Below the pieces are notes generated by a model. The model ran no database searches and was not told the origin of the DNA. It worked only from the letters and a program-made list of their open reading frames with translations. Position numbers and translations under genes: made by a program. Below are positions 7,268 to 15,373 of a stretch of 15,687 nucleotides of DNA, one piece after another (the stretch's first letter is position 1; each line of letters starts with the position of its first letter). Location: positions 1 to 15,687 of the forward strand of contig CAAGJS010000039.1 in assembly GCA_900770275.1 (NCBI GenBank), read 5' to 3'. This DNA is from Erysipelotrichaceae bacterium (GTDB lineage Bacteria > Bacillota_I > Bacilli_A > Erysipelotrichales > Erysipelotrichaceae).

Positions 7268-8325
7268 TGCAGCGTAACACTCACTTCCACCACATCCTGT
7301 CCCCGCTGCACATGGAAGGTCACCGTCTCCATCGGCACACAGGTATACAGGAAACGACGAAGATCCTCGATTGTCGCAAAGCTCGTATCCCCGCTGCCAA
7401 GGATCACATCACCCGTACGCAGACCTGCTTCCTCGGCTGGCGACTCCCCCGCCACATTGGATACCATCACACCTTCCAACAGATCCAGCGACACATTCAG
7501 CGAACTCTTCTCAAAGGTCGCAAGATCCGAAACATTCTCGACCGATGCCCCAAGATAGCCACGAGTCACCGTTCCATTTTTCTCCAGCTGCGAAAGAACA
7601 TCCTGCAGCTCATTGACGCCGACCGCCGACACGCTGGCCCCATAGGTTCCGCTGATCATACCGACAAGTTCCCCTGAAAGGTTCAGAAGAGCGCCACCCT
7701 GCATCACCGTCTGATAGTCCATGTCCGTTTCCAGCATCTCGATCATGCCATAGCGCCCGTTGGAGGAACGAACCTGCTGACCGGCCTGACCAGACACGCC
7801 AAAGCTGATCGGAAAACTGCTTGTCACCGAGTTCGAAGCACCAAGCGCAATGACATATTCCCCCGCTTTCACAAGCGAAGAATCACCAAAGCTCAACGTC
7901 GGACATTCCACCCCCGGAACCATCGTCACAACAGCCGCATCACTGATTGAATCATAGCCGACCAGCGTACCGTCCATGACCGCACCGCTCGCCAGCCGAA
8001 CCTGAATCTCAGTCCCATTACTGACGATGCCGCTGCTGGTCAGAACGTAATACGTATCTCCATCGTGCCTGTACACAATGCCGCTTCCGCTCTCCGTCCC
8101 GTCGATGATCATCCGCACCATCGCCTGATGCGCCTTTTCCGTCACCGTCGTAATATCTGACACATAGCCATTGACCGTGTGCGTCACAACTTCATTGGGC
8201 CCCTGGGTCGCATCCGGCGCCGACGTCGCAGCCGATGTCTCCAGACGCAGCAGATGAAGCTCAGTGCTCAGAATCACATTCCATACCAAGAGACCACACA
8301 ACACTGCCCAGATCAACTTTTTCAT
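7264..8325 (-). CDS. HtrA-like S1C protein with PDZ domain, apparently catalytically dead
   Basis: This 353-residue protein has an N-terminal membrane anchor (about 4-20), a short linker, a trypsin-like domain (about 65-245) and one PDZ domain (about 255-352). The fold is recognisable from GSGIVY (80-85), YVLTSSGIV (93-101), DGTLVGYDSISDAAVV (118-133) and GGALLN (210-215). Compared with active HtrA, the NNHVV motif reads SSGIV, so catalytic His is Gly99. The GNSGGP motif reads VMQGGA, so catalytic Ser is Gln209. Only Asp129 remains. I re-read the codons from the sequence and both substitutions hold without any frameshift. Proteolysis by the normal mechanism is therefore unlikely; a binding, scaffold or regulatory role is inference. 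The start is ATG 8325 with GGGGAGG 6 nt upstream. It lies 65 nt inside the walJ reading frame, and the gene ends in an ATGA overlap with rlmH. Confidence 0.9.
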   Translation of the reverse strand: MKKLIWAVLCGLLVWNVILSTELHLLRLETSAATSAPDATQGPNEVVTHTVNGYVSDITTVTEKAHQAMVRMIIDGTESGSGIVYRHDGDTYYVLTSSGIVSNGTEIQVRLASGAVMDGTLVGYDSISDAAVVTMVPGVECPTLSFGDSSLVKAGEYVIALGASNSVTSSFPISFGVSGQAGQQVRSSNGRYGMIEMLETDMDYQTVMQGGALLNLSGELVGMISGTYGASVSAVGVNELQDVLSQLEKNGTVTRGYLGASVENVSDLATFEKSSLNVSLDLLEGVMVSNVAGESPAEEAGLRTGDVILGSGDTSFATIEDLRRFLYTCVPMETVTFHVQRGQDVVEVSVTLQ

Positions 8326-9067
8326 CGCTGCCTCCCCGTATCATTTCGAACTGCCCCGCCGCCGCTAGCTGCAGGTGCGGATTCAGTGAATCCTTCACCT
8401 GCTGCAGCGCCTGTGCTGCCGCGGACAGTGCTTTCTGCCGCGTATTGGCCTCTTGAGAAATATGAGCCAGGATAATCTGCTTCGTCCGCGGCGAGACGAT
8501 TTCCTGCAATAAGGACGCGCAGTCTTCGTTGCAAAGATGCCCGTCATCACCAGCGATCCGCGCTTTCAGATAGGCCGGCCGGCTCGTATGCATGAGCATC
8601 TCAACGTCGTGGTTGCTTTCAAGGATGATGTAGTCCGCACCCTTGAGTAACGGTACATAGCTGTACTTCACATAGCCCGTATCCGTGATGTAGACCAGCT
8701 TCTCCTGCCAGCTCTGGAAGATGTAGCCGACGGTATGGGGCGCATCATGGCTCAGCTCAATCGGCGTCACCGTCAGATGGCCGATCGTAATCGGCTTCTC
8801 CGGCTCCACGTGCAAGGTGGGAACCTTCAGCTCCACAGGCGAATAAATGAGATGATCCGCAAACATCCCGACCTGTGCCACATGATCCGAATGATCATGC
8901 GTAATCAGTACCGCATCAATATTCGAAGGATCAAAGTTCAGCTCCTGAAAGCACTGGTTCAGATACCGCTTCGTCGACCCGCAGTCCACCAGAATCCAGG
9001 TATGTTCATCCTGCAGAAGGAACGAGTTTCCCTTCGATCCGGAACATAATAAGGCAAATTTCATCAT
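8261..9067 (-). CDS. walJ: WalJ/YycJ-type metallo-beta-lactamase-fold hydrolase
   Basis: This 268-residue cytoplasmic protein has the metal-binding signature THDHSDH (56-62: His57, His59, Asp61, His62). Further likely ligands are His107, Asp129 in YITDTG and His202 in LAHIS. The opening FALLCSGSKGNS is typical of YycJ. In Bacillus and Streptococcus, WalJ is linked to the WalRK pathway and to coordination of division, wall synthesis and replication; its exact substrate is not firmly known. The first ATG (9067) overlaps the stop of the M23 gene as ATGA, and the next codon is also ATG (9064), so either may be used. No clear SD is visible. The family normally ends near residue 243; here about 24 extra residues read through the start of the htrA-like gene. 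Confidence 0.93.
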   Translation of the reverse strand: MMKFALLCSGSKGNSFLLQDEHTWILVDCGSTKRYLNQCFQELNFDPSNIDAVLITHDHSDHVAQVGMFADHLIYSPVELKVPTLHVEPEKPITIGHLTVTPIELSHDAPHTVGYIFQSWQEKLVYITDTGYVKYSYVPLLKGADYIILESNHDVEMLMHTSRPAYLKARIAGDDGHLCNEDCASLLQEIVSPRTKQIILAHISQEANTRQKALSAAAQALQQVKDSLNPHLQLAAAGQFEMIRGGSDEKVDLGSVVWSLGMECDSEH

Positions 9068-10590
9068 ATCGTCGCGTTACAGTCGAGGAACTCACACGGA
9101 TCATGTAGGATCCTGTTCCCGTTCTCATCAATCTGGGCTATGTAGAAGTGGACGTGAGGCCCGGTCGCTCGTCCCGTCATACCGATCTGACCGATCACAT
9201 CACCCTTATCCACAACCGTACCGACAGCCAGAGGGCTCGGCACATACATATGGCCATAATAGGAAATCCAGCCATTGTTGTGATTAATGATAACGTAGTT
9301 GCCCGAAATCGGATCATAGCTGTTTTCCATGATGACGCCGCGGTCTGCCGCATAGATCAGGCCATAGCGATCGTAGAAGTTCTGAATATCATCCGCCTCA
9401 TGGTTTGCATAGCATCCCCAGGCGCAGCTGATATGTACATTGTCCACCGGCCACCGCCAGATGCCCGTACCATAGCCAGGAATCTCCAGCGTACCGACCG
9501 TTATGATTTCATCCACCGGCTGCAGCGTCTCCACCGAACTGATCTTGTCACCGGAAATCAGAACGCCATTGATCCACTTTTCCGAATACACCGTATTCTG
9601 CGAACCATTGACGCCCTCCTGCTTCACAAACGACTCACCCTCACGGACCGTATCATCTTCCTGATAAATCGTATCCGGATAGATCGTCTCCTGACGCATC
9701 GACTCCTGGGTTACGACGACATCGATCGGCGACGTAAAGTAGGTAACGCACAGTACTTCGCCCTCATCCAGCACCTGATTCACGTTGGAAATCTTGTCCC
9801 GGTTCAGGTTCATGACCTGTGTCGCCGAAAGACCATTGTTCTTGGAGCCGACACCAGCAACCGTATCGTAGCGTTCCACCGTATAGTATTCCCGATCCGT
9901 ATTATCCCCATATTCCAGATAATCCAGAATTTCTTCCTTCGTCGTCTTGATGTCCGAAGGACTTGCATAGTCATCCCGCGTCGTAATCGTCTGCGAAATG
10001 GAAATGCCCGTCGCCCGCGAACCATAGGTCGTCAGCTCACCGGTACTTTGTCCCGCACTCAGCGCCGCAAGATCACTCTTCGAAATGAACATCGAAAGAA
10101 AATCCGTCATCGCCTGCTGATAAAGATCCGCATTGGCTACCGCAATCTCCGCATAAACACCGGAATCATCCGAAAAGTCCACGACCGTCGCCGCCAGAGA
10201 AAACAGCTCATTGTCATGTAAATAGGAGAAGATATCCTCATCCACATCCTGATAGACAAAGTAGCTCTGCTCCTCTTCCACGTACACATCCTTGCCAAGC
10301 GCCACCGAAGAATCCGGAAACTGCTCCTGATAGTCCTGAGCATAGACCTGCTTCAGATAGGCGTTAAGCTTACTCTGCGAACTCAGCACACCGATCAGCT
10401 TCCCCGCATTGTAGACCTTCCGAATCGTATGCGGCTCACTGTCAATCCTGAGAATACTCTGACTCACCGCCGACGTCTCACTGTCCCGCCCACTGTATAC
10501 CGCAACGGAACGGTCCACCAGAATCGGCAGACCTATCACAATGAAAACCGCCCCAACAAAGGAAGCCACCAGCACCAGAAACTTCTTCAT
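9064..10590 (-). CDS. Membrane-anchored LysM-G5-M23 cell-wall endopeptidase
   Basis: This 508-residue protein has a hydrophobic anchor (about 3-25), an extracellular region of about 200 residues without a clear domain, a LysM domain (about 235-283, YYTVERYDTV to LDEGEVLCV), a G5 domain (about 290-370) and a peptidase M23 domain (about 378-495). The LytM-type zinc and catalytic residues are in place: His397 and Asp401 in HEADD, His447 in YYGHM, and His479/His481 in HVHF. It should be an active peptidoglycan endopeptidase held at the outer membrane face, with LysM and G5 helping it bind wall polymers. The start overlaps the dnaB stop by one base (TGATG), with GGAG about 9 nt upstream. It sits where Bacillus-like relatives carry walRK and accessory genes, next to walJ, which suggests a wall-remodelling role tied to growth. 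Confidence 0.92.
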   Translation of the reverse strand: MKKFLVLVASFVGAVFIVIGLPILVDRSVAVYSGRDSETSAVSQSILRIDSEPHTIRKVYNAGKLIGVLSSQSKLNAYLKQVYAQDYQEQFPDSSVALGKDVYVEEEQSYFVYQDVDEDIFSYLHDNELFSLAATVVDFSDDSGVYAEIAVANADLYQQAMTDFLSMFISKSDLAALSAGQSTGELTTYGSRATGISISQTITTRDDYASPSDIKTTKEEILDYLEYGDNTDREYYTVERYDTVAGVGSKNNGLSATQVMNLNRDKISNVNQVLDEGEVLCVTYFTSPIDVVVTQESMRQETIYPDTIYQEDDTVREGESFVKQEGVNGSQNTVYSEKWINGVLISGDKISSVETLQPVDEIITVGTLEIPGYGTGIWRWPVDNVHISCAWGCYANHEADDIQNFYDRYGLIYAADRGVIMENSYDPISGNYVIINHNNGWISYYGHMYVPSPLAVGTVVDKGDVIGQIGMTGRATGPHVHFYIAQIDENGNRILHDPCEFLDCNATI

Positions 10591-11957
10591 CAGCGCTGCT
10601 CCTGACTGTATTCAATGTTCATCAGCGCATTCGTCGACGCCTCAAACATCAGATTGAACTTGCCCGTCGCACCATTACGATGCTTCGCAATGTTGATTTC
10701 CAGCGGCTCACTGCCATTTTTGTCAGCCTCTTCCTTGGCCGCCGGATTGTAGTAGCTGTCACGATACAGCATCAGAACAATATCCGCATCCTGCTCAATA
10801 GCACCCGACTCACGCAGATCCGACAGCATCGGCCGCTTATTCTCACGTTGCTCCACGGCACGCGACAGCTGCGAAAGCGCAATGACCGGAACATTCAATT
10901 CACGTGCAAGTGCCTTTAATGCCCGGGAAATATCCGATACCTCCTGCTGACGTGAAACATCGTTGGTCGCCCTTGAACCGGTGATCAGCTGAATATAGTC
11001 GATCAATACCAGCGACAAACCCTCCTGCTGCTGCAGACGCCGACACTTCGAAAAGATCTGCGGCACCTTCGAACCAGGCGTATCATCAATGAAAATCTTC
11101 GAACGCTTCAGCTGCTGCGCCGCATCCGAAACGCGCTGCCAATCATCGTCCTGACCAAGATCGCCCGTCTTCAGCTTATCGCCCGGAACACGCGACTTCG
11201 CTGACAAAAGACGCATCCCCAGCTGATCCGCACTCATTTCCAGCGAAAAGATCGCCACCGCCTTCTGCGGCGCATAGGCGGCCGCATTCAGCGCAAAGTT
11301 CAGCATCACCGCCGTCTTACCCATCGAAGGACGCGCGGCCAGAATATCAAGATCCCCATTCTGCAGACCATGGGTCATATTGTCAAACTCACGGAACCCG
11401 GTCTTCAGCCCCGTCACATTCGAATGCGTCTCACTGCGCAGCTTGATCTGTTCCAGAACATTGTTCATGATCTCCGGCGCCGTCTTGAATTCACTCGTCC
11501 GCCGGTTACGCGACACATCAAGAACAGCCTTTTCCGCCTCATCAAGGTAGGCATCAATATCCGGCTGCCCCTCTTCGAGACCCTTGCGCGCAATTTCTTC
11601 CGTCGCCGCAATCATCTTGCGGATCAGAGCCTTATCCTGAATCTGATGCACATATTCCCGCGTATTGCTCGAAGTAACGGACGCATCCGTCAGCTGCGTC
11701 AGATACGCAAGACCGCCAACCCGATCCAGCTCCCCCTGATCCTTCAGACGCGTCGCCGCCGACGTCAGATCAATGATCGTACCATCCTGATACAGCGACA
11801 GAAGCGCATGAAAAATACGCCGATTCGCCTCGACGAAAAAATCATCCTCACTCAGCCCCATTTCAATCGCCGTCTTGGCCGCATTGTCATAGAGCATCAT
11901 CGTTCCAAGAAGACTCGCCTCAGCTTCTACAGCCGAGGGCAGCGCATGCACCGCCAT
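10590..11957 (-). CDS. dnaB: Replicative DNA helicase
   Basis: This 455-residue hexameric 5'-3' helicase unwinds the replication fork and is called DnaC in Bacillus. The N-terminal primase-interacting domain begins LPSAVEAEASLLG (6-18). The RecA-like core shows Walker A ARPSMGKTA (208-216), Walker B LVLIDYIQL (317-325) and RESGAIEQDADIV (382-394). No intein is present. I chose ATG 11957: the protein then begins like the family, and a GAGG-rich stretch over the end of rplI serves as SD. An in-frame ATG at 12005 would add 16 unconserved residues and lie inside rplI. It begins 4 nt after the rplI stop and ends with a one-base overlap with the M23 gene. Confidence 0.97.
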   Translation of the reverse strand: MAVHALPSAVEAEASLLGTMMLYDNAAKTAIEMGLSEDDFFVEANRRIFHALLSLYQDGTIIDLTSAATRLKDQGELDRVGGLAYLTQLTDASVTSSNTREYVHQIQDKALIRKMIAATEEIARKGLEEGQPDIDAYLDEAEKAVLDVSRNRRTSEFKTAPEIMNNVLEQIKLRSETHSNVTGLKTGFREFDNMTHGLQNGDLDILAARPSMGKTAVMLNFALNAAAYAPQKAVAIFSLEMSADQLGMRLLSAKSRVPGDKLKTGDLGQDDDWQRVSDAAQQLKRSKIFIDDTPGSKVPQIFSKCRRLQQQEGLSLVLIDYIQLITGSRATNDVSRQQEVSDISRALKALARELNVPVIALSQLSRAVEQRENKRPMLSDLRESGAIEQDADIVLMLYRDSYYNPAAKEEADKNGSEPLEINIAKHRNGATGKFNLMFEASTNALMNIEYSQEQR

Positions 11958-11961
11958 CGCC

Positions 11962-12411
11962 TCAGCCCTCAGATCCGACAATATGAACGTTGACCGTACC
12001 AACAACTCCCTTGTACAGCTCTACACGAACCTTCGAAGTTCCAAGACCGCTGATCGAATAGTTATCGATGAACTTCCGCTTATCCAGATGAATATCATAC
12101 TTATCACGCAGCTGCTCAACGATCGCCTTCGTCGAAACCGAACCGAACACGCGGCCATTCTTCGAATTCACCTTGAACTCCAGCGTAATCGTCTCAAGAC
12201 GCTTCGCAAGCTCTTCGGCCCTCTGCTTCTCAGCCGCATCCTCGGCCGCTTCCTCTTCCTTCTGCTTCGCCAGAATCTCCATCGAATGTGCCGTTGCCGG
12301 AACCGCCAGCCCGCGCGCAATCAGAAAGTTACGGCCATAACCGTCCGCAACCTCCACCACTTCACCTCTCTTACCGACCTTCTTTACGTCCGTCTTCAGA
12401 ATTACCTTCAT
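11962..12411 (-). CDS. rplI: 50S ribosomal protein L9
   Basis: This 149-residue protein binds 23S rRNA at the base of the L1 stalk. The N-terminal RNA-binding signature is clear: MKVILKTDVKKVGKRGEVVEV, then GYGRNFLIARGLAVPAT (about 24-40). A charged connecting helix (about 45-72) leads to the C-terminal domain with GRVFGSVS. ATG 12411 is preceded by AAGGAGG at 8 nt and gives the standard length; longer in-frame starts upstream are not conserved. The start lies 41 nt inside the end of gdpP, and the stop is 4 nt from dnaB. The gdpP-rplI-dnaB order is a classic Bacillota arrangement. Confidence 0.98.
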   Translation of the reverse strand: MKVILKTDVKKVGKRGEVVEVADGYGRNFLIARGLAVPATAHSMEILAKQKEEEAAEDAAEKQRAEELAKRLETITLEFKVNSKNGRVFGSVSTKAIVEQLRDKYDIHLDKRKFIDNYSISGLGTSKVRVELYKGVVGTVNVHIVGSEG

Positions 12412-14365
12412 CGCTCTGATCCTCCTTAAAATATGTATCAATCGTCGCCAGCAGCTCCGCCTGCAGATCATCAATCGAACACTTGTCCCGCTGCAGAGCC
12501 GCCATCGTCATATGGCCGCCGCCATGCATCTTTTCCATGATCACCTGCACATTCACCTTACCGTTGGAACGCGCAGAAACCGCCGTCTCATTGTCATTGT
12601 CATTGGCCAGCACAAAGGCCGCATCCACATTCTGAATCTCCATGATCGAATCCGCCACCTGCGACATCATCGACCGACTCAATACCATATCCTTCACCGG
12701 ACACAGCACAATGTTATGCGCATACCGCTGACTCATCGAAATGGCCCGCGCCTTGATCGAGAACTCCTCATAGGAATCCTTCAGCCAGTCATCCACCAGC
12801 TGCGGATCCGCACCTGCCTGACGCAGCTGCGCCGCCGCCTCATAGGTACGTGCACCGGTACGGTTATGGAACCGTCCCGTATCAATCATCATACCCGCGA
12901 GCATCACATTGGCATCCAGCTCACTCAGCTCAATCTGATTCGAAATATAAGGCAGCAGCTCCACAATCAGCTCACTTGCCGAAGAAGCACCGGCCTCAAT
13001 ATAGACCAGCACCGGCTTCACGCCCATCTCCGTCGAACGCCGGTGATGATCAATGACAACCACCTGCTTCGCCTCTTCCAGAAGCTTCGCGCCATTGGAC
13101 TGCTTACTGTTATGATGATCGACCATCACGGTCAGCGTCTTATCGCCCAGCTGATTGATCGCCTCATTCTCCGTCACAAAGCGCACTTCCTGTTCCAGCT
13201 CCTCAAGATGCGCCTGCACCACGGCATTGAGCTTTTCCTCAATACCGCCGGTCTTCGCAATGAGTACCACCGGCTTATGCAGCGCCGCCGCAATCCGCGC
13301 CACACCCAGCGCCGAACCCATACAGTCAAAGTCCATATTGCGATGACCGCAGATCACAACGTTGCTCGAACGCGAAATCAGTTCCCGCAGCGTATGCGCC
13401 ATGACACGGACACGGACACGGCTACGCTTCTCGGTCGCTTCTGTACTGCCGCCGAAGTAGACAACATCCTCCCCGGCCTTCTGAACGACAACCTGATCCC
13501 CGCCTCTGGACTGGGCCAGATCCATCAGCTTATTGACCGTATCATCCATCTGCTCAAAGGTCATCTTTCCCCGCGCAAATGCCATCGAAAGCGTAATCGC
13601 CGCATCCTGCTTCTGCGCCGCCTTACGTACCGTACCAAGAATCGAAAAATGATCCGCCGCAAGATCCGAGAAAATCTTCTCATTCAGCAGAAGAAAATAC
13701 GAATCATTTGAAACCCGCTTCACCAGAATTCCATGATCCTTGCAATACTGCGTAAACGGAGAGCGAACCGCAAGCGAAATTGCCGCAACCGTATTGTCCT
13801 CTTCAAACTGCGTCGCCTCATCAAAGTTATCCAGCGACGCCATGCCGATGACCGTACGGCCCTCTTCCAGTTCCGTCTGCGTCCGGCTCAGATCCGTCAC
13901 ATCCTTGAAGAACAGAACCGGCTCATCCTCTTTACGCGTAATCTCATAGATCCGATCATCGAGCTGCACACTGACCTGATCCACCGTACCATTGATTAAC
14001 GGTTCCGCCTCCGGCAGCCACGAAAGGACACGGGTACCTATCCGGTTGATGCCCCGCTTTTCAAACAGCTCACTCATCCATGTGATGCAATGAGCATCGT
14101 CATACATGACCATTCCTGTTTCCGCAAACAGGAATGCATCCGAAGCAGCCGCGCCGACCACTTCACTGATGCCCCGCTGCGCCTCATCATTCATCGTATC
14201 GAAGCGGTCCATTGCCCAGAACAGGAACACCGCCTCAATGATCAGAATGATCGTAGCCGAAAAGATGCCCTTATCCAGTCCGATCCTGAACAGAAACAGC
14301 AGAGCAGCCTCCACCACCAGCAGGATGATGACGATCCGTTTCATGTCATTGATTTTTTTCTGCAT
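12371..14365 (-). CDS. gdpP: Cyclic-di-AMP phosphodiesterase GdpP (YybT)
   Basis: This 664-residue membrane protein hydrolyses c-di-AMP, the messenger that controls potassium, osmotic balance and cell-wall stress in Bacillota. Two membrane helices (about 10-28 and 34-52) are followed by a PAS-like domain (about 75-155), a degenerate GGDEF domain (about 170-300; the signature is replaced by SNDSY at 219-223) and the DHH/DHHA1 catalytic part. Metal and catalytic motifs are GHRNMDFD (340-347), VDHH (415-418), IDHHRR (438-443), MMIDTGRF (492-499) and GGGHMT (615-620), all intact. The length matches Bacillus GdpP. I chose ATG 14365 because GGAGG stands 8 nt upstream; another in-frame ATG at 14380 lacks this. 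It overlaps the end of yybS by 20 nt and the start of rplI by 41 nt. The C-terminal tail is highly charged and lies beyond the catalytic domain. Confidence 0.97.
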   Translation of the reverse strand: MQKKINDMKRIVIILLVVEAALLFLFRIGLDKGIFSATIILIIEAVFLFWAMDRFDTMNDEAQRGISEVVGAAASDAFLFAETGMVMYDDAHCITWMSELFEKRGINRIGTRVLSWLPEAEPLINGTVDQVSVQLDDRIYEITRKEDEPVLFFKDVTDLSRTQTELEEGRTVIGMASLDNFDEATQFEEDNTVAAISLAVRSPFTQYCKDHGILVKRVSNDSYFLLLNEKIFSDLAADHFSILGTVRKAAQKQDAAITLSMAFARGKMTFEQMDDTVNKLMDLAQSRGGDQVVVQKAGEDVVYFGGSTEATEKRSRVRVRVMAHTLRELISRSSNVVICGHRNMDFDCMGSALGVARIAAALHKPVVLIAKTGGIEEKLNAVVQAHLEELEQEVRFVTENEAINQLGDKTLTVMVDHHNSKQSNGAKLLEEAKQVVVIDHHRRSTEMGVKPVLVYIEAGASSASELIVELLPYISNQIELSELDANVMLAGMMIDTGRFHNRTGARTYEAAAQLRQAGADPQLVDDWLKDSYEEFSIKARAISMSQRYAHNIVLCPVKDMVLSRSMMSQVADSIMEIQNVDAAFVLANDNDNETAVSARSNGKVNVQVIMEKMHGGGHMTMAALQRDKCSIDDLQAELLATIDTYFKEDQSDEGNSEDGRKEGR

Positions 14366-15299
14366 GCGAATTGCCTCCATTGGCAAGAATCTGATCGTGC
14401 AGGTGCGCACTGATATAGAGGAAGCCAAGCACCATCGCCACATAGCTCAAAGAAATCGCAACGATGAATGCCAGGATCCCGTAAAGAACACGGCGCTTCG
14501 GATTGCCCCTTAAACTGAGCATCCCCGCCACCGCAATCATGCCGAAGAAAATGAGATAGAAATAGCCGATCAGCCCATAGGCCTGTAACACCGATAACAG
14601 CGTCGCGTTTGCGATTGTATGCGTATTGGTCCAGATATAGATCACAAAGCCTGCCAGCGCCGCATACCCCGTCCACTTTGGCGGATAATACAGCAAGAGA
14701 GGCTGTGCCGCCTCCACAGGGAAGCGCAGCCGCTTCAACATCAGCCGGCTCAGAACATGGGTCACATAGCCCTCCAGGACTCCGGAAAGAATTGCCGTCA
14801 CAATGATCAGCTCCCGGATCATGCTCGAAAGATCCACATTCGACGGCATCGTTAATCCGCTCTGCTCAAATGCCTGGTTCATCATGCTCGTCATTTCCGC
14901 CGTCTGCTTCGTCAGATCGTAGCCGAGCATCGCCGAAATAATGACCGTATCGATCAGATTGACGATGACACCGATGACCATCGCCTCAATGACCAGCTGA
15001 TTCTGCGGACGCTTATTGTAAATGCCGCAGCCATATGCCATGCCAAGAAAGCCTTCCGCAGCCACATAGAAGATATACTGCGGCGTCGTCACCACAAAGG
15101 CCACCAGGATCAGTGCCGCATAGACCGCCCAGCTGCCCTTCCAGCCATATTTGGCACCATAGAACACCATCGGCAGCGGCATGATGAACATCAGATAGTA
15201 TGTCAGCGTATTTGCCAGGGCACGATCCAGAAGGAGAAAGACCGCCGTAATGGCAATCATCATCGCCCCGTCTGTCAGTCTGCGCACATTTTTGTTCAC
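14346..15299 (-). CDS. yybS: DUF2232 (YybS-family) multispanning membrane protein
   Basis: This 317-residue protein has about eight hydrophobic segments (near 12-28, 33-48, 56-92, 103-123, 163-180, 210-224, 240-262 and 272-295) and a short charged tail. The family resembles substrate-binding (S) components of ECF-type transporters, but no function is established. The start is GTG at 15299: GGAGG stands 7 nt upstream and the product begins VNKNVRRLTDGA directly before the first helix. A longer frame up to an ATG at 15461 would read through the promoter and antisense to the divergent gene. It is the first gene of the operon and overlaps gdpP by 20 nt. The pairing with gdpP is conserved in Bacillota, so a link to c-di-AMP signalling is possible but unproven. 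Confidence 0.88.
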   Translation of the reverse strand: MNKNVRRLTDGAMMIAITAVFLLLDRALANTLTYYLMFIMPLPMVFYGAKYGWKGSWAVYAALILVAFVVTTPQYIFYVAAEGFLGMAYGCGIYNKRPQNQLVIEAMVIGVIVNLIDTVIISAMLGYDLTKQTAEMTSMMNQAFEQSGLTMPSNVDLSSMIRELIIVTAILSGVLEGYVTHVLSRLMLKRLRFPVEAAQPLLLYYPPKWTGYAALAGFVIYIWTNTHTIANATLLSVLQAYGLIGYFYLIFFGMIAVAGMLSLRGNPKRRVLYGILAFIVAISLSYVAMVLGFLYISAHLHDQILANGGNSHAEKNQ

Positions 15300-15327
15300 T
15301 AAAAAACCTCCGTTTCCGGTTTGGACC

Positions 15328-15357
15328 ATTATAGCATCCGGTATGCTAAACTGTTGA
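15328..15357 (-). promoter_or_regulatory. Promoter of the yybS-gdpP-rplI-dnaB operon
   Basis: On the minus strand a perfect TATAAT lies at 15328-15333, with TCAACA (4 of 6 to consensus) at 15352-15357 across an 18-bp spacer. Transcription would begin near 15321, giving a leader of about 20 nt that contains the GGAGG before the GTG start. This is the only evident promoter for the following eight genes, although internal promoters cannot be excluded. Confidence 0.6.
15332..15348. promoter_or_regulatory. Palindromic operator candidate in the divergent spacer
   Basis: TAGCAT-CCGGT-ATGCTA is a perfect 6-bp inverted repeat with a 5-bp centre. It fills the space between the -10 and -35 of the yybS promoter. 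Its right arm also overlaps TATGCT (15342-15347), the best -10 for the divergent plus-strand gene, whose candidate -35 is TTGGAC (15321-15326) with only 15 bp between. A regulator binding here would cover both promoters. No regulator is identified and chance is possible. Confidence 0.4.
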
Positions 15358-15373
15358 CAGCCAGGAGGCTGTA

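Noticed and set aside
13403..13420. Three tandem copies of a 6-nt unit (gacacg) in gdpP, and a similar short run near 12590
   Set aside because: They encode an Arg-Val run in the linker before the DHH domain and an Asn-Asp run near DHHA1. With so few copies, in frame and within coding sequence, phase variation is unlikely.
12512..13711. A 399-codon plus-strand open frame inside gdpP
   Set aside because: It is antisense to the fully intact DHH/DHHA1 and GGDEF-like coding region and shows no recognisable protein features.
13690..13870. Possible active GGDEF diguanylate cyclase domain in gdpP
   Set aside because: The signature residues are missing (SNDSY in place of GGDEF), as is normal for the GdpP family, so cyclic-di-GMP synthesis is not supported.
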